64,000 nucleotides of DNA from CBDFHB01 sp965250115 (lineage in GTDB: Bacteria; Acidobacteriota; Vicinamibacteria; Marinacidobacterales; SMYC01), in assembly GCA_965250115.1 (NCBI GenBank), contig CBDFNJ010000002.1, positions 496,001 to 560,000 of the forward strand, given 5' to 3'. Positions 16,870 to 24,712 of this stretch are shown here, piece by piece (the stretch's first letter is position 1; each line of letters begins with the position of its first letter). The notes below the pieces were generated by a model. It saw only the letters and a list, made by a program, of their open reading frames with translations. It searched no databases and had not been told where the DNA came from. The translations under genes and the position numbers were made by a program.

Positions 16870-17328
16870 TCACTCGGAGCTTGCCTTCGGATAGATCTTC
16901 TCGCCGTCGTAGTCTCTCATCCCGCAGAAACCGATGACCTCGAACCCATTTTCTTTCAGCAAGGCCGCGGCACGCGCGGCTCGTCCTCCGCCGTTTCAGG
17001 CGGTGAGGATGGGTTTGTCCTTCGGTAGCTCGTCGAGCCGATCGGCAAGTTGGCCGATGGGGATGTTAGTGTAGCCTTCGACCGTACCCAACTCCTCCAA
17101 CTCTTCGGGGTTTCGTACATCGAGGAGAAAGACCTTCGCGTCATTCAGCGCTGCCGCGAGCTCCTCGCCTTTGAGCTGTGGTGCTTCGTCGATCGCGTCG
17201 GTCGCTGATTCAGCCGGCTCAACCGGCGCCGATGAGGAAGCGGGCTCCTCTTGTCCCCCGCCGTCCCCACCACCGCAGGCGAACAGCGCCGTCGCGGCTG
17301 TCGCGGGGAGCCAATAGAGTCGTTTCAT
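16870..17328 (-). CDS. Candidate selenocysteine-containing rhodanese lipoprotein
   Basis: Single-domain rhodanese, 152 residues if UGA is read through. The ATG has GGAGGT four bases upstream. An N-terminal signal ends in a lipobox-like ATALFAC (Cys 17 region), then a Gly/Ser/Pro/acidic linker and a rhodanese domain: VFLLDVRNPEELEELGTVEGY, NIPIGQLADRLDELPKDKPILTA. The next codon, 111, is TGA (16996-16998) where the family has its catalytic cysteine; the frame continues NGGGRAARAAALLKENGFEV and ends GEKIYPKASSE at TGA 16870. The active loop would be U-N-G-G-G-R, matching CxxGxR. A hairpin after the UGA fits a bacterial SECIS. The alternative is a nonsense mutation in a decaying gene; base 16870-16995 shows no other damage. 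Confidence 0.7.
16964..16980 (-). promoter_or_regulatory. Candidate bacterial SECIS hairpin
   Basis: In the mRNA, GCCGCG and CGCGGC form a perfect 6-bp GC stem around the loop CGUGC. The loop starts 21 bases after the UGA and has G as its second base; published bacterial SECIS models ask for a short apical loop with an early G at roughly this distance. Any GC-rich stretch may form such a hairpin by chance. Confidence 0.5.
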
Positions 17329-17340
17329 GGTCACCTCCAC

Positions 17341-17985
17341 CGCGACCTATAGCACATCTAGGCGTTCGGCTGCCGCTGGCACCGCGGGCACAGATACCGT
17401 GAGGAATAGACGCTTGAGGTCCAGACCCGGATATTCGAAAACAGTCGCACGAGCGAGCCCCTCCACGTTCCTAAGACACCGGTGGCGTCGTCGGGTCGAC
17501 CAGCACGAAGCAGCCGAGCATGTCAGGTCTAAACCTAGCAATCAACGCCCCGCTCCGAGCAGTACGACGTGCGGGTGTAGCAATGCCTGCGGGCACTCAA
17601 TCAGCTCCTGCTTGGCTACCAAATCTTCATCTTCGACTTCGCCTTCTATGGACGCTTGCCGAATCCGAGCTGATCGAGCATGGCGTACATACGCGCTCCT
17701 TGACGAACAGGCATTTTTACTCTTCGCGAGGAGTACGGAGACGGCGAGACCGCTCGCCACGATCACAACGACGGTCGTAGGCTATGTTCTCGACGGCTAC
17801 CATTGCGATTAGCCATCTGCTGTCGCTGTTCTCCGCAAGAAGTCGATCCAGCAAGGGAGCGAGGGTCAAAGAGGTGTGTCGGAAACGAGACCTATAAGCG
17901 CAGCAAGCGTCGTTGATTCGAAAGTCATCGAGAGCATCTTCCTCGCGTCCTTGTTCGCAGCCTCGGTGATAGCCTCCTCGCATTC
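17341..17985. other. Region without a supported gene
   Basis: Only short open frames occur; a minus-strand frame around 17740-17900 reads SLTLAPLLDRLLAENSDSRW and looks helical, but start, ends and family are unclear. Possibly decayed coding DNA. Confidence 0.4.
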
Positions 17986-18522
17986 CTATACGGCTTGCTG
18001 CCCGCATGACACCACGTAGATATGTTGTACGCCGTCAAAAGGATCTTCTCTCTGTCCCACTCTCGTCATGCCGAGCTTGGTCACGAGGTGCAGACTGGCC
18101 TTGTTCCGGAGCGCGACGCGACCTACGACCTGTCTCTGCTTAAGTGGTCCGCACGCGATCGCGATGAGCTTTCGGGCCGCCTTTAGTGCGATCCCTCTTT
18201 GGCGCACTTCGGGCGCAATAGCGATGACAAGTTCCAAGCCTAGGTTCTCCTCCCACTTCGGACACTGGAGCTTCGCGTAGCCGACCACCGTTGTGGTTTC
18301 GTTATCCTCGATTGCAACGAGACCGTACCCCTGCCGTTGGAACTCTGTAATGTCATCCTCGAGGCACGAGGCCTGGCCAAGGTGCTTCATCACGTCTGGA
18401 TCGGCGTCCAGCCGACTTTTGGCGCTACGGTCGGCAAGTGTGAACGGTCTCAAGAGAATCTTGTCGACGGCGACAGGAAAGACACCTGTTATCTTCGCGC
18501 CTTGCAGGTCCGGGGATAGCAT
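17986..18522 (-). CDS. GNAT-family N-acetyltransferase
   Basis: Acetyl-CoA-dependent acetyltransferase of the RimJ/RimL-like type, 178 residues. Visible elements are ILLRPFTLADRSAKSRLDAD at the start of the domain, VVGYAKLQCPKWEENLGLEL (beta strands 3-4), the acetyl-CoA loop IAPEVRQRGIALKAARKLI (variant of Q/RxxGxG/A) and LRNKASLHLVTKLGMTRVG. The substrate is unknown. No operon partners; flanked by unassigned DNA and transposase fragments. Confidence 0.82.
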   Translation of the reverse strand: MLSPDLQGAKITGVFPVAVDKILLRPFTLADRSAKSRLDADPDVMKHLGQASCLEDDITEFQRQGYGLVAIEDNETTTVVGYAKLQCPKWEENLGLELVIAIAPEVRQRGIALKAARKLIAIACGPLKQRQVVGRVALRNKASLHLVTKLGMTRVGQREDPFDGVQHIYVVSCGQQAV

Positions 18523-18611
18523 GAGCGTCTAGCGGGCCAACGGTGCCCACCGCCAATTTCGGTCAAGTCCTAATTTTCCTGTCAAATCTCCGCATGGTTC
18601 CCCGAGCTCGG

Positions 18612-18843
18612 TTAAGCAGCTGATTCCTCCGACGTGAGTTGCGGAAGGAGCTCATTGCGAAGCTCCTCGACTTGCCTGGTCGTGAAGACATCCATCCTCA
18701 CACCGCGCCATTTCCCGGCGACGCCAACAGAACGGCAAAAGAAAGTTTCATCGCGGCCTCCTCGGTGAAAAAGTGAGGGATCACCTTCGTCCGACGTTTG
18801 TGCTCTCCGAAGGTGCGCTCAAGCAGGTTCGCTGTTCGAAGCC
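18612..18843 (-). pseudogene. IS256-type (mutator) transposase, C-terminal fragment
   Basis: Reads RTANLLERTFGEHKRRTKVI then FFTEEAAMKLSFAVLLA, after which a one-base slip leads into WRGVRMDVFTTRQVEELRNE and a stop at 18612. This is the typical 3' end of an IS256-family gene. It is cut by the family C MITE at 18844. Confidence 0.8.
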
Positions 18844-19051
18844 CGTCGTGTCCAAAAACACAAACGATAGCGGCCTGTTGGTCACGCTGGAGCCAACCAG
18901 CGATGGCGACGACCAACCATGTCCAGGGCTGGCTTTGCCTCCTCATGACCGAGGATTCTAGCTTCCATTGGCCAACCAAGCCTCAGACGTCTCTGATCCG
19001 AAACGTCCCGACGCGCTAGCCTTGAGTTCGTTTGTGTTTTTGGACAGGACG
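18844..19051 (+). mobile_element. Family C MITE, complete, 208 bp
   Basis: Both ends are inverted copies of CGTCGTGTCCAAAAACACAA (right end with one change, GGACAGGACG). The interior on the minus strand encodes MEARILGHEE and IAGWLQRDQQAAI, resembling the first residues of an integrase-core transposase, so it looks like an internal deletion of an IS481-like element. Confidence 0.72.
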
Positions 19052-19105
19052 GAGACGGATAGGTTTTGCCATCGAACCGATAGCCGCTGTCGAGTATCTC
19101 GACCT
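19052..19105 (-). pseudogene. DUF2924 protein, small fragment
   Basis: Reads VEILDSGYRFDGKTYPS, nearly identical to VEVLDNGYRFDGKTYPS in the complete DUF2924 gene at 54030-54467. Confidence 0.7.
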
Positions 19106-19177
19106 CGTCCTGTGCCAAAACTCGGCTTTTTTTAAATAGACCATAAATCAGCAGCTTAGTGTCTGTGTTTCCGACCT
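19106..19177 (+). repeat. Family B terminal repeat, solo
   Basis: Starts CGTCCTGTGCCAAAACTCGG and keeps about 70 bases of the long terminal repeat before the sequence changes. Confidence 0.7.
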
Positions 19178-19227
19178 GTGCTCCGCAAGAAGTCAATCCA
19201 GAGGTACGCGATCTTCTTTTTTGCGGG

Positions 19228-19641
19228 TCACAACCTCGAGAACTTCTTTCGCCAGCTAGCGGCTTCTTCTGGACTTCGCTTGTCTATCGCCGAAATCGCC
19301 ACCTCAATGTGAGTTTCGATTCCTTCTCTTACACGAAGCCGATGCGCCTGCTTGAGAAAGGTGTGGTAATCTCGCGACTCAAACGATCGGATAAGTAGTT
19401 CACGCTTTTCGAAGGGCAAGCGGACGTCGTACGTGTCCACCCCAACCATTGCAAGTAACTCTCCAGCCCGGCCAGCAGAATAGGCCTTCTTCGCTGCGGT
19501 ATCGATTTCATTTTGCGTGATCTTGATTCTCGCCTTCTTCGCCTTGCGAAGAGCCTTCGCCAGATCACCCTTTTGAAGGAGATGTTCCACTTCAGAGCAG
19601 GTCGAAGCACGCTCGACGATACGGCTACGAAAGTCCTTCAT
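19228..19641 (-). CDS. Hypothetical protein, 137 residues
   Basis: Not recognised. A basic, helical, probably soluble protein: the first half has LLQKGDLAKALRKAKKARIK and AAKKAYSAGRAGELLAMVGV, which resemble tetratricopeptide-like helices. It follows the helicase fragment with no spacing (stop and start adjacent), so the two were one operon; a helicase-linked accessory role is possible but unproved. Confidence 0.55.
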   Translation of the reverse strand: MKDFRSRIVERASTCSEVEHLLQKGDLAKALRKAKKARIKITQNEIDTAAKKAYSAGRAGELLAMVGVDTYDVRLPFEKRELLIRSFESRDYHTFLKQAHRLRVREGIETHIEVAISAIDKRSPEEAASWRKKFSRL

Positions 19642-20062
19642 TTACGCGTCAAGCGAGACAATGAAGAGTTGCACAGTCGCGCGAGACATTGCGATATAGG
19701 CGTTAACCGCAGACCCAATTGACCTTTGCATCGCGTCGGTACGACGCGTGATTACGATGACGACCTTGCGTTCGTGGCCCCTGATGCGCGATGCATTGGT
19801 GACAACGATGCCGCTCTCCGCCAGGTCACTGGTGACTCGGAGTTGCCGGTCCTGGAGGTTCTGCAAGAGATCCTCTGGATTTGTTTCGAGGGTCACAATT
19901 CCGATCTCTCGGGGTTCGTAGTTTTTCAGTAGTCCTCTCAGGAGGCTGGAGAGTCGGCCCTGGAGATCTCTGTGCCGAATCTTCTCTCGGTGAACCTCGC
20001 CTGCCTCAAAGACTGGCGCTGGAGCAAACGGCTTAGCCGGCAGGGATTCGGAGAGTACGTCG
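19642..20062 (-). pseudogene. UvrD-type helicase, C-terminal fragment
   Basis: About 140 codons with the closing motifs of a UvrD/Rep (UvrD_C_2) helicase: GIVVTNASRIRGHERKVVIV stands where motif V lies and NAYIAMSRATVQLFIVSL is the motif VI region with the arginine finger. All earlier motifs are missing because IS1-like copy 1 starts at 20063; its terminal repeat supplies an artificial MMAEAP start. Confidence 0.72.
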
Positions 20063-21262
20063 GGTGCTTCCGCCATCAAGTGTTGCTACGCGGCTGCGGG
20101 CAGTGGTACAGGTGCGGAAGAGACCGGGTTGCGCGCCCTAGTGAGCAGGAAAACCTCGATCCGCAACCACAAAGGAATCGTTGTCGCCAAGAAGATGTCT
20201 CGAAAGGTGAGCCGTCGCGTCGTCAGACCAGCCTGCATAGCCGGAGTTCGGATCTCACGTCCGAACTTCAGAGCTCCGTGCGGTCGGACGAAGTTGTAAT
20301 AGCAACGGAGCAACTCCAGGTGCTCATCGAGCCTCTCCGTCGAGCGAGCGTGGGAAAGCGTTCGTCTCGAAAGGTATGCCGAGCTTTGCCGGATGGTCAG
20401 ATTCAACCGCTCGATGAACGACGTGTTCAATGTTGAGGAGTCCTCGGAGTTATTGAGCGCGTCTTCGAATCGCCACGCGGCTCCGTGCAGCGCTCTCCGT
20501 TCGACCTTGATGATACGATCGTTCCTGCGAGTTTTGAGGACTTGGCCGTAAAGACACGCTGGCCCGAAGAAGCGACGGATGACCTTCTGGTAGAATTTGA
20601 ATCCATCCGTAACGATCAAGGGAAGATGCTCGAAATTCATCCGCCTCGAAAGGTCGTGAAACAGAGCGTGAGTGTTCCGGTAGCTTCGCCTTCCCGTCAC
20701 CGTCGATGGCCAGAGCCGAGACCAGACCTCGATCGTAACGAAGACCCAACTCGGCGTCTTCTTGTTGCCCGCGAACGTGCGAATCTCGTCGGCTTGAAGC
20801 TCTTCGGCAGCGAAGCCGGCGATCCTTGTGTGGTTGAATTGACGACACACTTGGGCTGCCTTCTCGAGCCAGCGGGCGACGGTGTTCCAGGCAATCCCTT
20901 CGATCCGGGAAATCGCGGAAATGCTGACACCCTCGACTCTGAGAGCGATGACCACATCGAAAGTAGCTCTTCGATGTTGGAGACGGTAGTAGGGCGTGCC
21001 TTTCGTCGAGGAGAACGTCTTTCCGCACTCGCCGCACCGGTATCGACGGCGTTTCCCGGACCTGGTTCGGTAGAATCCGTGGCGAACGATGTTTCCGGAA
21101 CTGACTTTGCCCCGCAACGGACATGCGGGATTGAGACATCTGCTATTCTTCACTTCGGCTCGGCCCTGACGATGAGAGAACTGTGTCTTCAGAATTCTGG
21201 TTCAAACTCTAGCACGCGAACGGGTTACGCGGCAGCCACCAACACTTCATGGCGGAAGCACC
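20063..21262 (-). mobile_element. IS1-like (family A) element, copy 1
   Basis: A 1200-bp element whose ends are inverted copies of GGTGCTTCCGCCATCAAGTG (IS1-family ends also begin GGTG). It joins a helicase gene on the left to an IS3 orfB on the right, so the flanks do not belong together; no 8-9 bp target duplication is visible. Confidence 0.87.
20086..21153 (-). CDS. IS1-like transposase, copy 1
   Basis: Single-frame transposase of 355 residues. N-terminal zinc-ribbon-like region (CLNPACPLRG, HGFYRTRSGKRRRYRCGECG), helix-turn-helix VSISAISRIEGIAWNTVARWL, then a DDE domain with ADEIRTFAGNKK, LIVTDGFKFYQKVI and SFIERLNLTIRQSSAYLSRR, the last being the IS1 signature. Unlike E. coli IS1 no frameshift is needed. 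The complementary strand is also widely open but that is a shadow. Confidence 0.85.
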   Translation of the reverse strand: MKNSRCLNPACPLRGKVSSGNIVRHGFYRTRSGKRRRYRCGECGKTFSSTKGTPYYRLQHRRATFDVVIALRVEGVSISAISRIEGIAWNTVARWLEKAAQVCRQFNHTRIAGFAAEELQADEIRTFAGNKKTPSWVFVTIEVWSRLWPSTVTGRRSYRNTHALFHDLSRRMNFEHLPLIVTDGFKFYQKVIRRFFGPACLYGQVLKTRRNDRIIKVERRALHGAAWRFEDALNNSEDSSTLNTSFIERLNLTIRQSSAYLSRRTLSHARSTERLDEHLELLRCYYNFVRPHGALKFGREIRTPAMQAGLTTRRLTFRDIFLATTIPLWLRIEVFLLTRARNPVSSAPVPLPAAA

Positions 21263-21519
21263 CATCGAGCCACGTCGCGGCCCTCACGGCACAGCTGACG
21301 CCAGACCTTGCGCACGCCATACACGTCAAAGTTCTCTTGCCGTACACGACGAATCTCGCCGCGGAGTTGGACGTCGCGCTTCGCTCTCGCTGGCTGGCGG
21401 CTTGGGTCCTTCTCTCGCGCTTTCTGCTCGTAATAGGTCGACGGGGCGATCGGGAGCATCCGGCAGATCGGCTCGACCCCGTAATTTTCACGGTTCGCGT
21501 CCACGAACAACACATTCAC
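21263..21519 (-). pseudogene. IS3 OrfB, N-terminal fragment
   Basis: Reads MNVLFVDANRENYGVEPICR through EGRDVAR as in the intact orfB, then runs into the IS1-like terminal repeat. It lacks the whole DDE core. Confidence 0.9.
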
Positions 21520-21836
21520 CTCGGTCGGCGGTCGAGCTCCGCCTGGGCGAAAAACGCCGACGCCTTGCGAAGGATCTCGTTCGCCCGCTTTAGCTCACGG
21601 TTCTCTCGCTCAAGCTCCTTCAGCCGCTGACGCTCGTCCGTCGTCAGTCCCGCTCGTTTCCCAGCATCACGCTCTGCTCGCCGCACCCACGTGCGTAGCG
21701 TTTCCCGCGTACAGTCAATCTTCGACGCAATCGATGAGATCGCTGACCACTGAGATTCGTGCTGAGCCTGCTGGTCGAAAACCATCCGCACTGCGCGCTC
21801 TTTCATCTCCGGTGAATACCTGCTTCGTCTTGTCAT
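21516..21836 (-). CDS. IS3-family transposase OrfA, copy 2
   Basis: Identical in protein sequence to OrfA at 14331-14651 (106 residues, helix-turn-helix and coiled coil). Stranded without a working orfB in cis. Confidence 0.88.
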   Translation of the reverse strand: MTRRSRYSPEMKERAVRMVFDQQAQHESQWSAISSIASKIDCTRETLRTWVRRAERDAGKRAGLTTDERQRLKELERENRELKRANEILRKASAFFAQAELDRRPR

Positions 21837-21886
21837 GACTCCATCCTCTCAAGAGTTGGAGTCTCCGGGAAACCCGGGGCGGTTCA

Positions 21887-22075
21887 GTCACGCTGGAGCC
21901 AACCAGCGATGGCGACGACCAACAAGGTTCAGGGCTGGCTCTGCCTCCTCATGACCGAGGATTCTAGCTTCCATTGGCCAACCAAGCCTCAGACGTCTCT
22001 GATCCGAAACGTCCCGGCGCGCCAGTCTTGAGTTCGTTTGTGTTTTTGGACAAGACAGGACAGGACAGGACGGGA
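21887..22075 (+). repeat. Family C element, right part
   Basis: Same sequence as the right part of 18844-19051, ending TTTTTGGACAAGACAGG and a short run of AGGAC repeats. Its left end is replaced by the IS3 terminus. Confidence 0.68.
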
Positions 22076-22121
22076 TGGTATCGCCTCCTACTGTCATCCG
22101 GAGAACAAAGTCAGTCTCGGC
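22076..22121 (+). repeat. ISL3 transposase fragment
   Basis: Forty-five bases identical, in reverse, to 9690-9735 inside the ISL3 fragment, encoding GIASYCHPENKVSLG. Confidence 0.7.
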
Positions 22122-22122
22122 C

Positions 22123-22366
22123 GGTGCTTCCGTAATCAAGTGTTGGTGGCTGCCGCGTAACCCGCTCGTGTGCTAGAGTTTGAGCCTGATTTCGAGAGAC
22201 GCAGTTCTTTCGGCGATGCGGGCTGGGCTGACCACACGGTGCATGACGTTCAGGGACACCTTCGTGTGCACGCCGATGTCCTTATTAATGGCGTTCGCCG
22301 ACACAGGCAGGCCAGCTGACATTAGCATTCAAACACGGCGTAGCAACACTTGATGGCGGAAGCACC
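22123..22366 (+). mobile_element. Family A MITE (244 bp), copy 1
   Basis: Ends match the IS1-like terminal repeats but no transposase is inside. The interior holds GAGTTTGAGCCTGATTTCGA and a segment with CATTAATAAGG. Full copies recur at 34617-34860 and 37671-37914, all 244 bp. Confidence 0.85.
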
Positions 22367-22382
22367 CTGCGAGGAGGTCCAA

Positions 22383-22730
22383 TTGGCGAATGAGCTAGCG
22401 AAAAAGGAATGCGTACCCTGCCGGGGCGGGGTGCCGCCGGTCCGAGGTCCCGCGCTAAAAGGACTCCAGCGGAAGCTCGGTGGCAACTGGCGAGCCGTTG
22501 AACAACATCATTTGGAGAAAGAGTTTCGATTCAAAGACTTCCGGGAGGCCCTCGCATTCACCAACCGAGTCGGAGAGCTGGCTGAAGCCCAGGGACACCA
22601 CCCAGATATCCACCTGGCATGGGGTATGGTTAGACTCACGATCTGGACTCACAAGATCGATGGCCTGACGGAAAGCGACTTCATCCTGGCCGCCAAGGTC
22701 GATGAGCTCTCGGCGGCCGCCAACACTTGA
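22383..22730 (+). CDS. phhB: Pterin-4a-carbinolamine dehydratase
   Basis: Recycles 4a-hydroxytetrahydropterin after aromatic amino acid hydroxylation; also called DCoH. The domain is clear: CVPCRGGVPPVRG at the start, WRAVEQHHLEKEFRFKDFREA, AFTNRVGELAEAQGHHPDIHL with the catalytic histidines, and VRLTIWTHKIDGLTESDFILAAKVD. AGGAGGT just upstream supports TTG 22383; a longer ATG start would lie in the adjacent MITE. The last residues (SAAANT) come from a family A terminal repeat, but the fold is complete. Confidence 0.88.
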   Translation: MANELAKKECVPCRGGVPPVRGPALKGLQRKLGGNWRAVEQHHLEKEFRFKDFREALAFTNRVGELAEAQGHHPDIHLAWGMVRLTIWTHKIDGLTESDFILAAKVDELSAAANT

Positions 22731-22743
22731 TTGCAGAATCACC
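22714..22743 (+). repeat. Family A terminal repeat, solo and degenerate
   Basis: GGCCGCCAACACTTGATTGC followed by AGAATCACC; it ends the dehydratase gene and begins the next frame. Confidence 0.65.
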
Positions 22744-22744
22744 G

Positions 22745-22964
22745 CTGGCCCGAGTGGTGGAACTGGAAGGAAGCCGATCGCACCAAGCTGACCGAGGAGA
22801 CGAGGAGGGCGGCCCTGGTCGTCGAAGCGCTGCCACCGGTTGGTCGAGATGAGCTAGAGACCGCCGTGGCCGAGCTCGCCGGGCTCATCGGACGACACTG
22901 CGTGGGTAAGACGGTCACCGCGATCCTCGATCGGGACCATCGCGAAACGGGAGTCGATTCCTGA
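22745..22964 (+). CDS. Hypothetical protein, probably 5'-truncated
   Basis: Not recognised. The open frame starts in a family A terminal repeat at 22731 and continues WPEWWNWKEADRTKLTEETR and VAELAGLIGRHCVGKTVTAI to a stop one base before the Fe-S protein gene. Two-base spacing suggests co-transcription with it. The N-terminal part of the original protein is probably missing. Confidence 0.45.
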
Positions 22965-22965
22965 G

Positions 22966-24162
22966 ATGAGCAAACACCACTCGAAATGCACGACGTGCCG
23001 ACACCCTTGTGCCACCGACGAGGACGCCCGGTTCGAAATCAGCGAAGATTTCCGCCGCTTCAATCAAAGAGAGGACATCTTCAGCCGTTCCTTCTGGGAT
23101 TCCACCATTCGGTCGAAAGACACCGATAAGTTCTATCAATCCTATCGTCTCCCCTTGGAGGAATGGCGTCACGTCGATGGCTATCACCAAAAGGACTTCG
23201 CCCTCCGTAATGCAGGTTGGCACGTCGCAGACTTCTTCGCCGAGAGGCTTCTTCACGAAGATCGACGCGAGGGTTTTCTCGACTATCTGGCCGCACACCG
23301 TGAGGGCGCGAGCGAGCAGCGCGAGATCCGCGACCCGGAGGAGATGAGTCGGGAGATCAAGAAGGTCGCCAAGCTAATGGGGGCCGATCTGACAGGTATC
23401 ACCTATTACGACGAACGATGGGTCTATAGCCACAAATATAGCCGGGCCACCGAGGGCGAGACGCCCATGGATCTCCCGGAGGGGATGACCTCGGTCATCG
23501 TGGTGGTGCATGAGATGGATCATGACCTCCTCAAGACCGTCCCCTCGGCTCTCAGCGGGACCGCGACCGGGGTCGGCTATTCTAAAGACGCGGTGACTTT
23601 GCTGGCGCTCGCGCAATACATCCGCAACCTGGGGTATCGGGCCTACGCCAGTATGAACGACACTGCGGCTAGCATTCCTTACGCGATCAAGGCGGGACTC
23701 GGCGAATACGGCCGCCACGGTCTGCTCATCACCGAAGAGCTGGGACCGCGCTTACGGATCGGAAAGGTGTTTACCGATCTACCGCTCGGTCACGACCGAC
23801 CGAAGAGGTTCGGTGTAAAAGAGTTCTGCAACACATGCCGACGCTGCAGCGCGGAGTGTCCCCCTCAGGCGATTACCTGGGACGACCCATCGAAGCGGAT
23901 ATACAACCGATCCAACATCCGCGGCGTCAAGAAGTGGACCACCGACGCCGAAAAATGCTTCAGCTTTTGGGTGAAGCAAGTCACCGATTGTTCCATTTGC
24001 TTGAGAGTCTGTCCTTACAACCGGGGCTACCCGCGTTGGGTGAACAAGATCCGCTTCCGGCTCATGGGGTCGTTTCTGAGACGACCCATGCTCTGGCTGG
24101 ATACGCTCTTGGCCGGCGGCGCGCGGCGTGCGCCGAGATGGTGGTGGAGCAAGCCCGCCTAA
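22966..24162 (+). CDS. Reductive dehalogenase/QueG-like Fe-S protein
   Basis: A 398-residue protein of the reductive dehalogenase superfamily, which use a cobamide and two [4Fe-4S] clusters for reductive chemistry. The cluster motifs are CNTCRRCSAECP (about residues 287-298) and Cx10CSICLRVCPY (about 331-350). SIPYAIKAGLGEYGRHGLLI before them is the family's cobamide-domain signature. No Tat signal is present and the N terminus carries CTTCRHPC, so it is cytosolic and unlike respiratory RdhA; no RdhB anchor gene follows. The substrate is unknown. It could also be annotated as an epoxyqueuosine-reductase-like protein, but the second cluster spacing favours RdhA. Confidence 0.82.
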   Translation: MSKHHSKCTTCRHPCATDEDARFEISEDFRRFNQREDIFSRSFWDSTIRSKDTDKFYQSYRLPLEEWRHVDGYHQKDFALRNAGWHVADFFAERLLHEDRREGFLDYLAAHREGASEQREIRDPEEMSREIKKVAKLMGADLTGITYYDERWVYSHKYSRATEGETPMDLPEGMTSVIVVVHEMDHDLLKTVPSALSGTATGVGYSKDAVTLLALAQYIRNLGYRAYASMNDTAASIPYAIKAGLGEYGRHGLLITEELGPRLRIGKVFTDLPLGHDRPKRFGVKEFCNTCRRCSAECPPQAITWDDPSKRIYNRSNIRGVKKWTTDAEKCFSFWVKQVTDCSICLRVCPYNRGYPRWVNKIRFRLMGSFLRRPMLWLDTLLAGGARRAPRWWWSKPA

Positions 24163-24290
24163 TCGAGCGTCATGAACAAGTTGTTCAAGGATTCGGCCAA
24201 GGTCGGGTGCGCAAAGGTGCCTTCCTTGATGGCGGTGAACGGCAACTTTCCCATCATCGCGACCTGCAGCACCGACATGACCTCTCCGCC
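24159..24290 (-). pseudogene. Pyridine nucleotide-disulfide oxidoreductase, C-terminal fragment
   Basis: Forty-four codons read GGEVMSVLQVAMMGKLPF and FAHPTLAESLNNLFMTLD, the end of the dimerisation domain of dihydrolipoamide dehydrogenase/mercuric reductase-like flavoproteins. Everything before is cut by the MITE at 24291. The stop overlaps the convergent Fe-S protein stop. Confidence 0.75.
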
Positions 24291-24456
24291 GGTGCTTCCG
24301 CCATTAAGTGTTGGTAAGATGACGCTAAGACTTTACGCTGCATTAAATTACAGCCAAAATAGCGCTCGCGACCTTCGCCGCGCGCTAAATGGAGCGTAAG
24401 CGATTTTTTTGAAAAGGGATACGTACACATCACCAACAGCAAACAGCGCAAGCACC
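24291..24456 (+). mobile_element. Short family A-like MITE (166 bp), copy 1
   Basis: Starts GGTGCTTCCGCCATTAAGTG and ends AACAGCGCAAGCACC; the interior is AT-richer (GCTGCATTAAATTACAGCC). A second copy of the same length is at 27438-27603. Confidence 0.78.
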
Positions 24457-24488
24457 CGTCGACTGCTCGCTTGTAACGTTACCAGCGG

Positions 24489-24685
24489 ATCAAGTTTCGG
24501 CACAGGACGCCATCGCATGTAATAATGATGTCGGCGTGCACACGAAGATGTTGCTGAACGTCAGGCACCGCCTGGTCAGCCCAGTCTGCATCGCCGAAAG
24601 AACTGTGTCCCTTTGAAATCAGGCTCAAACTCTAGCACGTGAGCGGGTTACGCGGCGGCCACCAACACTTGATTTCAGAAGCACC
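24489..24685 (-). repeat. Partial family A MITE joined to a family B end
   Basis: Right three quarters of the 244-bp MITE in reverse (about 24510-24685), ending CAACACTTGATTTCAGAAGC ACC; immediately left is a degenerate CGGCACAGGACG family B end. Confidence 0.68.
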
Positions 24686-24712
24686 CGTGTCGAGGTGGAG
24701 CGGGTTTAGCTT

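Larger units (their letters stand above)
21263..21886 (-). mobile_element. IS3-family element, 5' half (copy 2)
   Basis: Carries the left terminal repeat (21860-21886), a complete orfA and the first 85 codons of orfB; the rest is cut off at IS1-like copy 1. Nearly identical to 14281-14940. Confidence 0.9.

Noticed and set aside
20485..21630. Long open frame opposite the IS1-like transposase (also at 26398, 39863, 44543, 59659; 247-381 codons)
   Set aside because: Present opposite all five transposase copies because of codon bias on the coding strand; it has no start signal, runs into other elements and its composition is not protein-like.
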